Counted from the first letter of the stretch, positions 26,312-35,790 are shown. The stretch is DNA of 64,000 bases from an uncultured Chromatiaceae bacterium (GCA_937978655.1 CALJUX010000033.1:22328-86327), one strand, 5' to 3'. The notes: generated from the sequence alone by a model not told the origin. Translations and numbers: made by a program.

Positions 26312-26833
26312 TTAATCATCCTGCGGTTGCAACGGGGTTGGCAGCGTCAGCTGATAAAAGGCCAAATCCAGCCAGCGGCCGAATTTAAAGCCGGCCTGGC
26401 TGATAGTGCCGCTGTGGACAAAACCCAGTTTCTGATGCAACGCGATACTGCCGCTGTTGCTGGCATCAATACCACCAATTAATAAGTGATAACCCTGAGC
26501 TTTTGCCGCTTCAATCAACAGCTGCAACATCTGTTTGCCAAGGCCTTTGCCCTGATGCGCCGGATGCACATAGACTGAATGTTCGACTGAATACTTAAAG
26601 GCCGGAAAAGCCCGGAAAGTGCCGTAACTGCCAAAAGCCAGTAGGGTCCCGTCGTCGGCTTTGAGGCCAATCACCGGGAAATTGCCAGCTGCTTTGTTGG
26701 CGAACCACTGCTGCATCGTCGCCAGCGTGCGCGGCTTGTATTCATACAGGGCCGTGGTATGCAAAATGGCGTGGTTAAAGATCTCGAGGATCTGCGCCGC
26801 GTCGGACTCATACTGACACTGAATAATCTGCAT
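26312..26833 (-). CDS. GNAT family N-acetyltransferase (MnaT/phosphinothricin-type)
   Basis: A 173-residue acetyl-CoA-dependent acetyltransferase. The pyrophosphate-binding loop VHPAHQGKGLGKQML and the later NSGSIALHQKLGFVHSGT are those of the subgroup that acetylates methionine analogues and phosphinothricin. The opening with EIFNHAILHTTALYE also fits. The real substrate is unknown. It precedes the parvulin gene in position but each is transcribed leftward with about 23 bases between them. Confidence 0.85.
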   Translation of the reverse strand: MQIIQCQYESDAAQILEIFNHAILHTTALYEYKPRTLATMQQWFANKAAGNFPVIGLKADDGTLLAFGSYGTFRAFPAFKYSVEHSVYVHPAHQGKGLGKQMLQLLIEAAKAQGYHLLIGGIDASNSGSIALHQKLGFVHSGTISQAGFKFGRWLDLAFYQLTLPTPLQPQDD

Positions 26834-26856
26834 GCAGGGCTCGCTTGAAGTGCGCC

Positions 26857-27135
26857 TCAGGCGCGATATAAGGTTTTAATCAGGTGGAAACCAAACTGGG
26901 TTTTCACCGGGCCATGCACTTCCAGTACCGGCTTTTTGAATACCACTTCATCAAAGGCTTTGACCATCTGACCCGGTCTGAACTCACCGAGATCACCACC
27001 TTTTTTACCGGAAGGACATAAAGAATGTTTCTTCGCCAGGTCCTGAAAATTGGCACCTTTGGCCAGTTGTTTTTTCAGTTGTTCCGCTTCTTCCTGGGTC
27101 TTCACCAGGATATGACATGCACAGGCTTTGGCCAT
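26857..27135 (-). CDS. ppiC: Parvulin-type peptidyl-prolyl isomerase (PpiC-like)
   Basis: A 92-residue single-domain cytosolic parvulin. CHILVKTQEEAEQL at the start, the KKHSLCPSGKKGGDLG loop and the PVKTQFGFHLIKT end are the classic PpiC pattern, with the active-site Cys and His residues present. It has no signal peptide. The ATG follows a typical ribosome site (AGGAGTACTC). Confidence 0.93.
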   Translation of the reverse strand: MAKACACHILVKTQEEAEQLKKQLAKGANFQDLAKKHSLCPSGKKGGDLGEFRPGQMVKAFDEVVFKKPVLEVHGPVKTQFGFHLIKTLYRA

Positions 27136-27351
27136 ATTGAGTACTCCTACTACTTAAATTGAGCAGCTCTGCCATCCGGGGCGGACCTTTTGCATTGGGG
27201 GCGTAGTTTAATCGAAAACAGCGCTAAAAAAAATATGCAGCGCGGACCAGTTTAATTGTGTTTTTTTTGTGCAGCCTTGGTTAAGGTGGAAGCTGTTGCT
27301 GACAACATTATTTAAGCTTCTGTTTTATAAAAATAAAAAAGGGGAACTTTG

Positions 27352-29163
27352 ATGTGGAAATGGTTTGGGCGTTTATTACTGCTGGCGCTTTTGGTGCTGG
27401 CTGCCTTTGTTGTTAATGCGATTTGGTTTAAGCCAATCTCCAGCCGGGTGTTTTATGAACGAGTCTTTCTCGAATTTGGCCTGCAAAGCCCGGAGCTGCT
27501 TAGTCAGTTGCGGTTGCTGGAAGGCTTTGGCATCCGCGGGCATAACGCCGAGCTGGATGACCGCTCGCAGGCCAGTGGCGACAAGCAGTTCGCCAAATTA
27601 AATACAGATCTGGCGACTTTGCGCAGTTACGACCGAGGCAGCATGACCGACGCTGAAAAGCTGAACTACGACATGCTGGAATGGTTTATGGCGCATCAGG
27701 CCGAAGGCGAAAAATGGCGCTACCACGACTATCCGGTCAATCAGTTGTTTGGTGTGCAGAATATGTTGCCGCGTTTTATGGTCAACACCCATCAGCTGAA
27801 AGATAAAACCGATGCAGAACAATATATTAGTCGTTTAAATCAGTTTGACCGGGTGTTTGGCCAAGTGGTGGAGGATTTAAATATCCGCGCTGCTAAAGGT
27901 GTGGTGCCACCGCGTTTTGTGTTGGAAAAAGTACTCACTGAAGTCAAAGGCCTCACGTCTGGTGCGGTCGAACAGCAATTGTTGTATACCCACTTCACCA
28001 CTGCCATTGCCAAAATCGAAGGTCTGTCTGAGGCAGATCGCACCAAGCTGACCGCTCAGGTCAAAGTGGCAATAGAACAATCGGTATTGCCGGGTTATCA
28101 GAAGCTGACGGGTTACCTGACGGATACAGTGGCCACGGCAACGACCGATGATGGCGTCTGGAAGTTACCTGACGGCGAGCAATATTACGCTTATGCACTG
28201 AAACAGCACACCACCGCGGACCTTACGCCGGAACAAATCCATCAGATGGGCCTTGCTGAAGTGGCGCGAATTCAGCAGGAAATGCTGGCTATTTTGCAGG
28301 CGCAAGGCATCAGTGGTGACAATGTTGCCCAGATGATGACAGCGTTAGGCGACGACCCAAGGTTCTTATACCCGGACAGCAATGAAGGCCGGCAGCAAAT
28401 TCTGGCCGACTATAAAACCATCCTCGCCGATATTGAGACCAAACTGGCGCCGGCTTTTCATATCAGGCCTAAAGCGGCGATGGACGTGCAGCGCGTGCCG
28501 GAGTTTGCTGAAAAAACTTCGGCCGGCGCCTATTACAACGCTCCGGCGATGGACGGTTCGCGCCCTGGCGTGTTTTTTGCCAATCTGTACGATATTCGCG
28601 CCACGCCGAAATTTGGCATGAAAACGCTGGCGGTGCATGAAGGTATTCCGGGCCATCATTTCCAAATTGCCATTCAGCAGGAACTTAAAGGCTTGCCGAC
28701 CTTTCGCAATATTCTGCCTTTTACTGTCTATGCCGAAGGCTGGGCGCTTTATACCGAACGACTGATGGCCGAGCTGGGTTTGTATCAAGACGACCCCTTC
28801 GGCGATTTAGGTCGGCTGCAGGCGGAATTATTCCGCGCCATCCGGCTGGTGGTGGATACCGGCATTCACCACAAACGTTGGACACGGGAACAGGCGATTG
28901 CTTATATGTCCGGCAATGCCGGCATGGCAAAATCTGATGTGGAGTCGGAGATTGAGCGTTATATCGTGATGCCGGGCCAGGCCTGTGCTTATAAAGTCGG
29001 CATGATGAAACTGCTTGAACTGCGCAGCAAAGCACAGCAGGAACTGGGCGATAAGTTTAAGCTGACCGATTTCCACGATGTAGTGCTGCAAAACGGTTCT
29101 ATGCCGCTGGCAATTCTGGATCGGGTGGTGGAGCAATATATCGCGGCGAAAAAGGCCAGCTGA
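27352..29163 (+). CDS. DUF885 family metallopeptidase-like protein
   Basis: A 603-residue protein whose ATG follows GGGGAA. The N terminus (about residues 5-24) is a membrane anchor or uncleaved signal. The C-terminal half has the zinc-binding VHEGIPGHHFQ (HExxxxHH-type) motif of DUF885, followed by the Glu in YAEGWALYTE. These proteins resemble zinc peptidases, and several are predicted lipoproteins, but no lipobox is seen here. The substrate is unknown. The gene is alone between terminators. Confidence 0.87.
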   Translation: MWKWFGRLLLLALLVLAAFVVNAIWFKPISSRVFYERVFLEFGLQSPELLSQLRLLEGFGIRGHNAELDDRSQASGDKQFAKLNTDLATLRSYDRGSMTDAEKLNYDMLEWFMAHQAEGEKWRYHDYPVNQLFGVQNMLPRFMVNTHQLKDKTDAEQYISRLNQFDRVFGQVVEDLNIRAAKGVVPPRFVLEKVLTEVKGLTSGAVEQQLLYTHFTTAIAKIEGLSEADRTKLTAQVKVAIEQSVLPGYQKLTGYLTDTVATATTDDGVWKLPDGEQYYAYALKQHTTADLTPEQIHQMGLAEVARIQQEMLAILQAQGISGDNVAQMMTALGDDPRFLYPDSNEGRQQILADYKTILADIETKLAPAFHIRPKAAMDVQRVPEFAEKTSAGAYYNAPAMDGSRPGVFFANLYDIRATPKFGMKTLAVHEGIPGHHFQIAIQQELKGLPTFRNILPFTVYAEGWALYTERLMAELGLYQDDPFGDLGRLQAELFRAIRLVVDTGIHHKRWTREQAIAYMSGNAGMAKSDVESEIERYIVMPGQACAYKVGMMKLLELRSKAQQELGDKFKLTDFHDVVLQNGSMPLAILDRVVEQYIAAKKAS

Positions 29164-29185
29164 TGGTTCTGGCTATTGGCTGTTA

Positions 29186-29209
29186 AAAAGGCGCCTTGTG
29201 GCGCCTTTT
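29186..29209. terminator. Bidirectional terminator
   Basis: AAAAGGCGCC pairs with GGCGCCTTTT around a 4-base loop, between the convergent DUF885 and aguA genes. Confidence 0.85.
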
Positions 29210-29225
29210 CACTGAAGGGCTGAAC

Positions 29226-30347
29226 TTACGCCGGTTGTTGCTGCGTGATGCAGTGGACGTTGCCACCACCAAGCAGAATTTCCCGGCCAGGTACCGTCAC
29301 CACCTGATGTTGCGGGAATACTTTGGCCAGAATAGCAGCGGCCACTTTATCCATCGGGTCATCAAATGTGGGCAGTATTAAGCCACCATTACACAGATAG
29401 AAGTTGATGTAAGAGCCGGCCAGACGCGCTTGCGCTTCACGCGGCACCGCAGCGCCGGTCAGGTCCACACTGGCGTATTCTTCGGCTTTGGCCAGCAACG
29501 GGCCCGGCACCGGCAGTTTATGTACGATAAAAGGCCGGCCTTTGGCGTCTGTGCTGTTTTCCAGCACCGTCAGCGCGGCGCGCGAGCGGGCATATTGCGG
29601 GTCGGTTTCATCATCAGTCCAGGCCAGCAGCACTTCGCCAGGCCGCACAAAACAACACATATTATCGACATGGCCATCGGTCTCGTCGTTATAAATGCCG
29701 TCTTCCAGCCAAATGACTTTGTCGATGCCAAGGTAATCGCTGAGTTGTTGCTCGATCTGCGTTTTGCTTAAGTGCGGGTTGCGGTTAGGGTTCAGTAAAC
29801 ACTCGGCGGTGGTCAGCAAAGTGCCTTCGCCGTCGGTATGAATAGCACCGCCTTCAAGCACAAAACCTTCAGTGCGATAACGTGGCAGCCCTTCAATATT
29901 CAACACTTTTTGCGCGACCTGGTCGTCCAGATCCCAAGGGAAATACAAGCCGCCGTTGAGGCCGCCCCAGGCGTTAAAGGTCCAGTCGATGCCACGCACT
30001 TCTTTGCCGTTGGTGACAAAGGTCGGGCCGGTATCGCGACACCAGGCGTCGTTATTGGAAACTTCCACCACCCGGATTGGATGGGCGGTTTCCTGCAGGC
30101 TCAGCTGAGCCTGTGCATTGGCAAACTGGCGGGCAGATGCCATTACTGTGACCGGCTCAAAGCGGGCGATGGCGCGGATCACCGCACAAAATGCCTGCTG
30201 GGCCGGTTTAGCGCCCAGACGCCAGTTATCGGTACGTTCCGGCCACACCAGCCAGGTTTGTTTATGGCGGGCCCATTCGGCCGGCATATAAAAACCATCG
30301 GCGCGGGGCGTGCTGGTTAAAGTGCGATCAGAGATATATCCGCTCAC
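29226..30347 (-). CDS. aguA: Agmatine deiminase
   Basis: A 373-residue enzyme converting agmatine to N-carbamoylputrescine and ammonia, the first half of the two-step route to putrescine. The catalytic Cys lies in the C-terminal GGGNVHC motif; the Asp/His residues are in DAWCRDTGP and DETDGHVDNMC. It starts at a GTG behind AGGACA. aguB lies 119 bases upstream on the same strand, with a hairpin in the gap, so order of transcription is aguB then aguA. Confidence 0.96.
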   Translation of the reverse strand: MSGYISDRTLTSTPRADGFYMPAEWARHKQTWLVWPERTDNWRLGAKPAQQAFCAVIRAIARFEPVTVMASARQFANAQAQLSLQETAHPIRVVEVSNNDAWCRDTGPTFVTNGKEVRGIDWTFNAWGGLNGGLYFPWDLDDQVAQKVLNIEGLPRYRTEGFVLEGGAIHTDGEGTLLTTAECLLNPNRNPHLSKTQIEQQLSDYLGIDKVIWLEDGIYNDETDGHVDNMCCFVRPGEVLLAWTDDETDPQYARSRAALTVLENSTDAKGRPFIVHKLPVPGPLLAKAEEYASVDLTGAAVPREAQARLAGSYINFYLCNGGLILPTFDDPMDKVAAAILAKVFPQHQVVTVPGREILLGGGNVHCITQQQPA

Positions 30348-30417
30348 GGTAGCTGTGTCCTTCTGAAATGCCGGCCTGAGCGTGCAGGCGGCTGGGTTAA
30401 TACCCGGTGAAAGCGAA

Positions 30418-30440
30418 TCAGGCCAGAAATTCTGGCCTGA
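30418..30440. terminator. Hairpin between aguB and aguA
   Basis: TCAGGCCAGAA and its inverted copy form an 11-base perfect hairpin with very short loop. On the transcribed strand it is followed by a short pyrimidine stretch, so it may act as an attenuator limiting aguA or as a processing site. Confidence 0.45.
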
Positions 30441-30466
30441 AAAGGAAGTCGTGAACCGTAACCGGT

Positions 30467-31357
30467 TTATTGCGCCGAGTTCTTTGGCACTGTTTTGCCG
30501 TCTTTGGTCAGCAAAGTGTCAAACAAATCGATGCGGCGGTCGCGGTATACGCCCCAGCTGCGGCGGATGTGCGCCAGCTCGTCCAGGTCAAAAGTATGTA
30601 CCAGCACTGCTTCGCTGACTTCGTCGGCTTCCTGCACTTTGGCGCCAAACTGGTCGGCAATAAATGAACTGCCGTAGAAAGTGATGGAGAAATCCTGCTC
30701 GGATTCAGTACCGATGCGATTTGATGCAATCAGTGGTACTAAGTTCGCCGCGGCGTGGCCTTGTTGCGTGCGCTGCCAGTGGTCGCGCGAAGAAATTGTA
30801 GGGTCATGTGGCTCGCTGCCAATGGCGGTTGGGTAGAACAACAGCTCAGCACCCATCAGTGCCATCGCGCGGGCGCATTCCGGGAACCACTGATCCCAGC
30901 AAATGCCGATACCAATTTTGGCATAGGCGGTGTCCCAGACTTTAAAACCTGAGTCACCCGGAGTGAAATAGTACTTTTCGCTGTAACCCGGGCCATCCGG
31001 AATATGGCTTTTACGATAAGTGCCAAGGTAAGAGCCGTCGGCGTCAATCACTGCCACGCTGTTGTACAGGCAGTTGCCGGCGCGTTCATAAAAGCTGATG
31101 GGTAAAACCACGTTCAGCTCTTTAGCGATTTTAGTGAAATGCGCGACGGCCTGGTTGTTTTCCAGTGGCGTGGCGAATGCTAAATATTCTGGTTTTTGTT
31201 TCTGGCAGAAGTAGTTACGTTCAAACAGTTCCTGCAACAGGATGATTTGCGCACCCTGAGCTGCGGCATCACGCACCAGTTTTTCACCACGGGCAATATT
31301 TTCTTCCACATTCCAGCCACCGATCATCTGAGTGGCAGCAACCGTTACCTTACGCAT
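30467..31357 (-). CDS. aguB: N-carbamoylputrescine amidase
   Basis: A 296-residue nitrilase-superfamily amidase that releases putrescine from N-carbamoylputrescine. The Glu-Lys-Cys triad is visible as LQELFE, YRKSHIPDG and IGICWDQWFPE. The ATG giving MRKVTVAATQMIGG was chosen because family members start there and GGAG lies upstream. A longer in-frame extension towards 31540 has no family similarity. It pairs with aguA. Confidence 0.95.
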   Translation of the reverse strand: MRKVTVAATQMIGGWNVEENIARGEKLVRDAAAQGAQIILLQELFERNYFCQKQKPEYLAFATPLENNQAVAHFTKIAKELNVVLPISFYERAGNCLYNSVAVIDADGSYLGTYRKSHIPDGPGYSEKYYFTPGDSGFKVWDTAYAKIGIGICWDQWFPECARAMALMGAELLFYPTAIGSEPHDPTISSRDHWQRTQQGHAAANLVPLIASNRIGTESEQDFSITFYGSSFIADQFGAKVQEADEVSEAVLVHTFDLDELAHIRRSWGVYRDRRIDLFDTLLTKDGKTVPKNSAQ

Positions 31358-31607
31358 GCAAAGCATCTCCTGGCAAAAGAACAAAAACGGACACATTACT
31401 GTAGCCAGTTTCAACCGCGGCGGCAAAGGCCTGTCTGGCTGCACTGATTGAGACGTAATGCAGTTTGGCCGCGCAAAATGCCGGATTTTCACCCGGCGGT
31501 CAATGAAATTCTGCTGATTTTTCTGCAGCTTGATACACATGAATTATCCGCGAATTTCTATGCGTTATTCGCGGATAATCATCAGGTTTTTATGCGGTTT
31601 TAGCGGT

Positions 31608-32246
31608 TTATTGGTTGGCGAGTTCAGCGGCCAGCAACAACAGGCGTGGCTGCAGCCGGGTTTTGTAATTGATGTGGACATAACTGAACTGGATTTCGCC
31701 TTTGGCACCGATGATAAACACGGCGGGGGCCGGCAACACTGCCTGACCGGTCGCATCGTAAGTCAGTTTGATGCCATAAGTATTTTTGTAGGTTTTTTCG
31801 GTGGCGGCATCCATGTAATAAGCGATACCAAAGCCTTGTAATGCCTGCAGATTGGCATCCGACAACAGCTGGTAATTCAACGCGGCATCTTTGGTCATTT
31901 GTTCCGATTTAGCACTGGCCGCCGGCAGTTCCGGGCTGATAGCTAAAATGCGGTAACCGAGTTTTTGCAGCTGCGGCGTGATATCGCGCAGGCCGGCCAG
32001 TTGCGTGTTGCAATAAGGGCACCAGCCGCCGCGATAAAATACCAGAATGGTTTTTTGCTGGGTCAACAGCGCCGACAAATCGACAGTGTTGCCTGCACTA
32101 TCCTGTACCTGTAAGCCGGCAGGCACTGATTGGCCGTTTAATAAAGGCCTGATCTGTTCAGGCTTTAATGCGATATCAGCGGCACTGGCAAAAAAGGTAG
32201 AAAGCAGCAGCGACATGGAAAACAACATCTTTTGGATATGGGTCAT
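31608..32246 (-). CDS. Exported peroxiredoxin-like (AhpC/TSA) protein
   Basis: A 212-residue protein with a signal peptide (cleavage near FASAAD, about residue 23). The thioredoxin-fold redox motif is FYRGGWCPYCNTQL, giving a CxxC pair (WCPYC) as in AhpC/TSA-type redoxins. The peroxiredoxin catalytic Cys context and the later LPAPAVFIIGAKG segment are present. It is predicted to reduce peroxides or disulfides in the periplasm. It is a single gene, divergent from ubiF. Confidence 0.85.
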   Translation of the reverse strand: MTHIQKMLFSMSLLLSTFFASAADIALKPEQIRPLLNGQSVPAGLQVQDSAGNTVDLSALLTQQKTILVFYRGGWCPYCNTQLAGLRDITPQLQKLGYRILAISPELPAASAKSEQMTKDAALNYQLLSDANLQALQGFGIAYYMDAATEKTYKNTYGIKLTYDATGQAVLPAPAVFIIGAKGEIQFSYVHINYKTRLQPRLLLLAAELANQ

Positions 32247-32434
32247 AACTTGAGCCTTTGATTAAAAGAGCAAAATGGGTGCGGATGACAAAGACCTGTC
32301 CGGGCCGTTTTTTTGTTCATGGCGCGAAAAAAATTATCATTTTGTGATTTACCGCAGCTTTCAGGCGTGGAAGCTGCGTAAAATACTGCATCAGGATAAG
32401 TGGTTGATGGTCATCATGAATAAGGCAGGTCAGT

Positions 32435-33592
32435 GTGTTTGATATTGCAATTGTCGGTGGTGGGATGGTCGGTGCGGCCTTGGCGGTGGCAACAGCGCAG
32501 GCCGGCATGAAAGTCGCGCTGCTGGAGCGGCAACAACCCAGCCTTATCGCCGACGACAGCGGCTTTGATTTGCGGGTCAGTGCGATTAACCGGCGCAGTG
32601 AAGCATGGCTGCAACAGCTGGGCGCCTGGCCGTTGTTGTCGGCCAACCGGCTGGCGCCATACACGACCTTACGCGCCTTTGAAGGCAATGCTGCGCCGCT
32701 GGATTTTACTGCAAGCGAGCTGGGTGAAGGCCATCTTGGTCATATCATTGAAAATTTACATATTCAGCAGGCGTTGTGGCAGCAGTTGCCTGAAACCGTT
32801 GAGCAGTTTTGTCCGGTACAACTGCTTGGATATCAGCAGTTGCACGATTATGCCTGCCTGCAGACCGACCAGGGCGAGATCAAAGCCCGGCTGCTGATCG
32901 CCGCAGATGGCGCGCAGTCGCAGCTCAAACAGCTGGCTGGTATTGGCTCACAAGGCTGGCAATACAGCCAGGCCTGTTTGCTGGTGCACGTCAATACCAG
33001 CTATGACGCTTTGCCTATGACCTGGCAGCAATTTACGCCACAAGGGCCGCGGGCTTATTTGCCACTGCCGGGCAAACAAGCGTCTTTAGTCTGGTATGAC
33101 GACCACTTGCGTATTCAGCAGCTGGCAGCACTTTCGCCACAGCAGCTCGAACAGCAGATCAAACAGCATTTCCCGGTGGTGCTGGGTGAATTCAGCGTCG
33201 TCAAACAAGGATATTTCCCGCTGACGCGCAGTCATGCCAATCAATATGTCAAAGGCCGGCTGGTGCTGGCTGGTGATGCCGCCCATACCATCAACCCATT
33301 GGCCGGGCAGGGCGTGAATCTGGGTTTTGCTGACGCGCAGTGTTTGTCGGCTTTACTGATCAAACAATTTGCTGCGGGTGGGGATTTGGCAACGCCGGCG
33401 TTATTGGCGCAATATGAATCAGAACGTCGTAAAGCCAACTTGCTGATGATGTCGGCGATGGATGTGTTTTATCAGGTATTCAGCAGCAAACTGACGCCTT
33501 TAGTCCAGCTGCGCCGTCTCGGCTTACAGGTCGCCGCGAAAGCAGGGCCGTTGAAAACTTATGTCGGGAAGTATGCGGCGGGTTTAGCCTGA
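32435..33592 (+). CDS. ubiF: 3-demethoxyubiquinol 3-hydroxylase UbiF-like FAD monooxygenase
   Basis: A 385-residue FAD monooxygenase of the UbiH/UbiF/UbiI group, hydroxylating the ubiquinone ring. The dinucleotide-binding IVGGGMVGAALA is at the N terminus; IAADGAQSQLK and GDAAHTINPLAGQGVNLGF are the second and third FAD motifs. Segments WQQFTPQGPRAYLPL and LVWYDDHLRIQQL, and the C-terminal end near KYAAGL, resemble E. coli UbiF more than UbiH or UbiI. It starts at a GTG. UbiF and UbiI relatives are hard to tell apart without a tree. Confidence 0.82.
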   Translation: MFDIAIVGGGMVGAALAVATAQAGMKVALLERQQPSLIADDSGFDLRVSAINRRSEAWLQQLGAWPLLSANRLAPYTTLRAFEGNAAPLDFTASELGEGHLGHIIENLHIQQALWQQLPETVEQFCPVQLLGYQQLHDYACLQTDQGEIKARLLIAADGAQSQLKQLAGIGSQGWQYSQACLLVHVNTSYDALPMTWQQFTPQGPRAYLPLPGKQASLVWYDDHLRIQQLAALSPQQLEQQIKQHFPVVLGEFSVVKQGYFPLTRSHANQYVKGRLVLAGDAAHTINPLAGQGVNLGFADAQCLSALLIKQFAAGGDLATPALLAQYESERRKANLLMMSAMDVFYQVFSSKLTPLVQLRRLGLQVAAKAGPLKTYVGKYAAGLA

Positions 33593-33620
33593 CGCATTGA
33601 GACTCAAGCGTGTGAATAGC

Positions 33621-33652
33621 ATCAGGCTGTAAAACTACAGCCTGATTTTTTT
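33621..33652 (+). terminator. Terminator after ubiF
   Basis: ATCAGGCTGTA pairs with TACAGCCTGAT around a 4-base loop, followed by a T run. Confidence 0.88.
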
Positions 33653-33668
33653 GTCGCCAGAAAAAGAA

Positions 33669-33688
33669 AACCCAGCCGAAGCTGGGTT
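33669..33688 (-). terminator. Terminator of the tRNA Met-Leu-Gln operon
   Basis: AACCCAGC pairs with GCTGGGTT around a 4-base loop; on the minus strand it is followed by TTTCTTTTTC. It lies 10 bases past the tRNA-Gln end. Confidence 0.85.
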
Positions 33689-33697
33689 ATCAAAGAA

Positions 33698-33772
33698 TGG
33701 CAGGGGTACAGGGATTCGAACCCCAGAATGGCGGGATCAAAACCCGCTGCCTTACCGCTTGGCTATACCCCT
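33698..33772 (-). tRNA. tRNA-Gln (anticodon TTG)
   Basis: A 75-base cloverleaf with encoded CCA. The anticodon loop is TTTTGAT. The D arm and T loop (GGTTCGAAT) are standard; the T stem has two G-U pairs. It is the last gene of a Met-Leu-Gln transcript, the order seen in the E. coli metT-leuW-glnU operon. Confidence 0.96.
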
Positions 33773-33800
33773 GCAGAAACTGCAGAATTCTTACTTGCTT

Positions 33801-33885
33801 TGGTGCGGAAAGAGAGACTCGAACTCTCACGCCTCGCGGCGCTGGAACCTAAATCCAGTGCGTCTACCAATTTCGCCATTTCCGC
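33801..33885 (-). tRNA. tRNA-Leu (anticodon TAG)
   Basis: An 85-base class II tRNA with the long variable arm of leucine tRNAs and an encoded CCA. The anticodon loop contains TTTAGGT, reading CUN codons with TAG. It lies 28 bases from tRNA-Gln and 27 from tRNA-Met. Confidence 0.96.
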
Positions 33886-33912
33886 TAACTACGGCGAACA
33901 ACGCAGAGAAAG

Positions 33913-33989
33913 TGGTGGCTACAGCGGGAATCGAACCTGCGACCCCAGCATTATGAGTGCTGTGCTCTAACCAGCTGAGCTATGTAGCC
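33913..33989 (-). tRNA. tRNA-Met, elongator (anticodon CAT)
   Basis: A 77-base cloverleaf with encoded CCA and the loop CTCATAA. The first acceptor pair is G-C (GGCTACA with TGTAGCC), so it is the elongator and not the initiator; the opposite acceptor arm and lack of the three G-C pairs typical of initiators agree. tRNA-Ile with lysidine is excluded by comparison only weakly. Confidence 0.9.
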
Positions 33990-34023
33990 ACTGTGTCTTA
34001 GTTGTCCTAAGCAAGTGGCGCGT

Positions 34024-34052
34024 ATTATGCGCATCAGCCTTTTTTGCGTCAA
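34024..34052 (-). promoter_or_regulatory. Promoter of the tRNA Met-Leu-Gln operon
   Basis: On the minus strand, TTGACG, a 17-base spacer, then CATAAT, about 35 bases upstream of tRNA-Met. The rest of the 33990-34234 gap shows nothing clear for the divergent transporter. Confidence 0.75.
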
Positions 34053-34234
34053 CCGTTTTTTTGCCACAAATCCATGCATTTGAATCGTTTGCTGAAATTC
34101 TGTTCGTCTTGCTGCAGTTCTCAGCATTTTCTGGCGAAATCATCGCCGGCCGGACAGATAAGGTTTGGCACTACGCGCTTTTAAGTTAGTATCAGCCCGA
34201 CCTTTTATCCGCAAAAATTGTTTTTGGATGACTT

Positions 34235-35776
34235 ATGACTGCACAAACTGCGCGCTGGCCGCGCCAACTCCCTTATATCATTGCCAGTGAAGCCTGTGAG
34301 CGCTTTAGTTTTTATGGCATGCGCAATATTTTGACGCCATTTTTGATGACAGCCCTGTTGTTATCGGTGCCGGAGCAATTCCGTGCCGGCGAAGCCAAAG
34401 ACATTTTTCACTCCTTTGTCATAGGTGTGTACTTTTTCCCGCTGCTGGGCGGCTACCTCGCCGACAAATTCCTCGGTAAATACCGCACCATTTTGTATTT
34501 AAGTATTCTGTACTGTATTGGTCATGCTTTTCTGGCGGTGTTTGAGACTAATAAAGAAGGCTTTTATGCCGGTCTGTTTCTGATCGCTTTAGGCTCAGGC
34601 GGCATTAAACCGCTGGTGTCGGCTTTTATGGGTGACCAGTTTGACCAGTCGAATAAACACTTAGCGCGTAAAGCCTTCGACTGGTTTTATTTCACCATCA
34701 ATTTTGGCTCCTTTTTCGCCTCATTATTAATGCCGCTGGTGCTGAAATATTATGGCGCGGCCTGGGCCTTTGGTTTGCCTGGTGCTTTGATGGCGCTGGC
34801 GACGTTATTTTTCTGGTTAGGCCGCGCCCGTTACGTGCATGTGGCGCCGGAGCCGGATAATCCGCACAGCTTTTTACAGGTGGTGAAAACCGCCTTGCTG
34901 AGCAAACAGGCCGGACAGGCGGATAAAGGCTTATATCTGGCCTTTGCCGGTGTCGCCTTGGCTTTATTTTCGCTGTCACAAACGCCGAACCTTGGTTTTG
35001 TCGCCGCTTTTTGTCTGGCACTGGTTTGTATTATGGGCTTTGGTGGCGCCGGCGCGGCACTGCAGCTCGAGCGTGCCCGTGCTGTGCATCCGGCCGCAGC
35101 CGTGGATGGTGTGCGGGTGGTATTACGCGTCTTAGTGTTGTTTGCTTTAGTGACGCCGTTTTGGTCTTTATTCGATCAGAAAGCCTCGACCTGGGTGTTA
35201 CAGGCCAATCAAATGAGCCGGCCTGAATGGTTTGAACCGGCGATGATGCAGGCGTTAAATCCGCTGCTGGTGATGATCCTCATCCCGTTTAATAACTTTG
35301 TGCTGTATCCGCTACTGGAAAAGTCGGGCTTAAAAATCACCGCATTACGCCGGATGGGAGCGGGCATCGCTTTTTCCGGTCTTGCCTGGATAGTGGCGGG
35401 CAGTTTGCAAGTTTGGCTCGATAACGGTCATCTCGTCAGCATCCTGTGGCAAATGTTGCCTTATGCCTTATTAACCTTTGGTGAAGTGATGGTGTCTGCC
35501 ACCGGGCTGGAATTTGCTTACAGTCAGGCGCCGGCCGCGATGAAAGGTATTATCACCAGCTTCTGGCAGTTGTCGGTCACCATCGGCAATTTATGGGTGT
35601 TGCTGGCTAATAACAGTATCCGCAGTGAAACCGTGTTGTCGCATGTTGACAGCACAGGGCTTAGTCAAACCGCGTTTTTGATGTATTTCTTTGCGGCCTT
35701 TGCGCTCACGGCTGCTGCGGTTTTTGCTTTGTATGCCAGGCGTTATCAGTTGGTGGATAACTATCGGGCAGCCTGA
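34235..35776 (+). CDS. POT/PTR family proton-dependent peptide transporter
   Basis: A 513-residue inner-membrane symporter of the major facilitator superfamily with about 14 hydrophobic segments. The E-x-x-E-R-x-x-Y-type proton motif is visible as EACERFSFYGMR on helix 1. PTR2 signatures include GGYLADKFLGKYRT and the FYFTINFGSFFA stretch. It imports di- and tripeptides using the proton gradient. It stands alone, upstream of a strong bidirectional terminator. Confidence 0.93.
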   Translation: MTAQTARWPRQLPYIIASEACERFSFYGMRNILTPFLMTALLLSVPEQFRAGEAKDIFHSFVIGVYFFPLLGGYLADKFLGKYRTILYLSILYCIGHAFLAVFETNKEGFYAGLFLIALGSGGIKPLVSAFMGDQFDQSNKHLARKAFDWFYFTINFGSFFASLLMPLVLKYYGAAWAFGLPGALMALATLFFWLGRARYVHVAPEPDNPHSFLQVVKTALLSKQAGQADKGLYLAFAGVALALFSLSQTPNLGFVAAFCLALVCIMGFGGAGAALQLERARAVHPAAAVDGVRVVLRVLVLFALVTPFWSLFDQKASTWVLQANQMSRPEWFEPAMMQALNPLLVMILIPFNNFVLYPLLEKSGLKITALRRMGAGIAFSGLAWIVAGSLQVWLDNGHLVSILWQMLPYALLTFGEVMVSATGLEFAYSQAPAAMKGIITSFWQLSVTIGNLWVLLANNSIRSETVLSHVDSTGLSQTAFLMYFFAAFALTAAAVFALYARRYQLVDNYRAA

Positions 35777-35790
35777 TCCGTAAGAAAATA

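Noticed and set aside
30348..30618. Plus-strand frames over aguB
   Set aside because: They are antisense frames of a well-supported gene and have no ribosome sites or family similarity.
33651..33970. Open frames on the plus strand over the tRNA Gln-Leu-Met genes
   Set aside because: They are translations of tRNA genes on the opposite strand, with protein-like stretches that arise from tRNA sequence.
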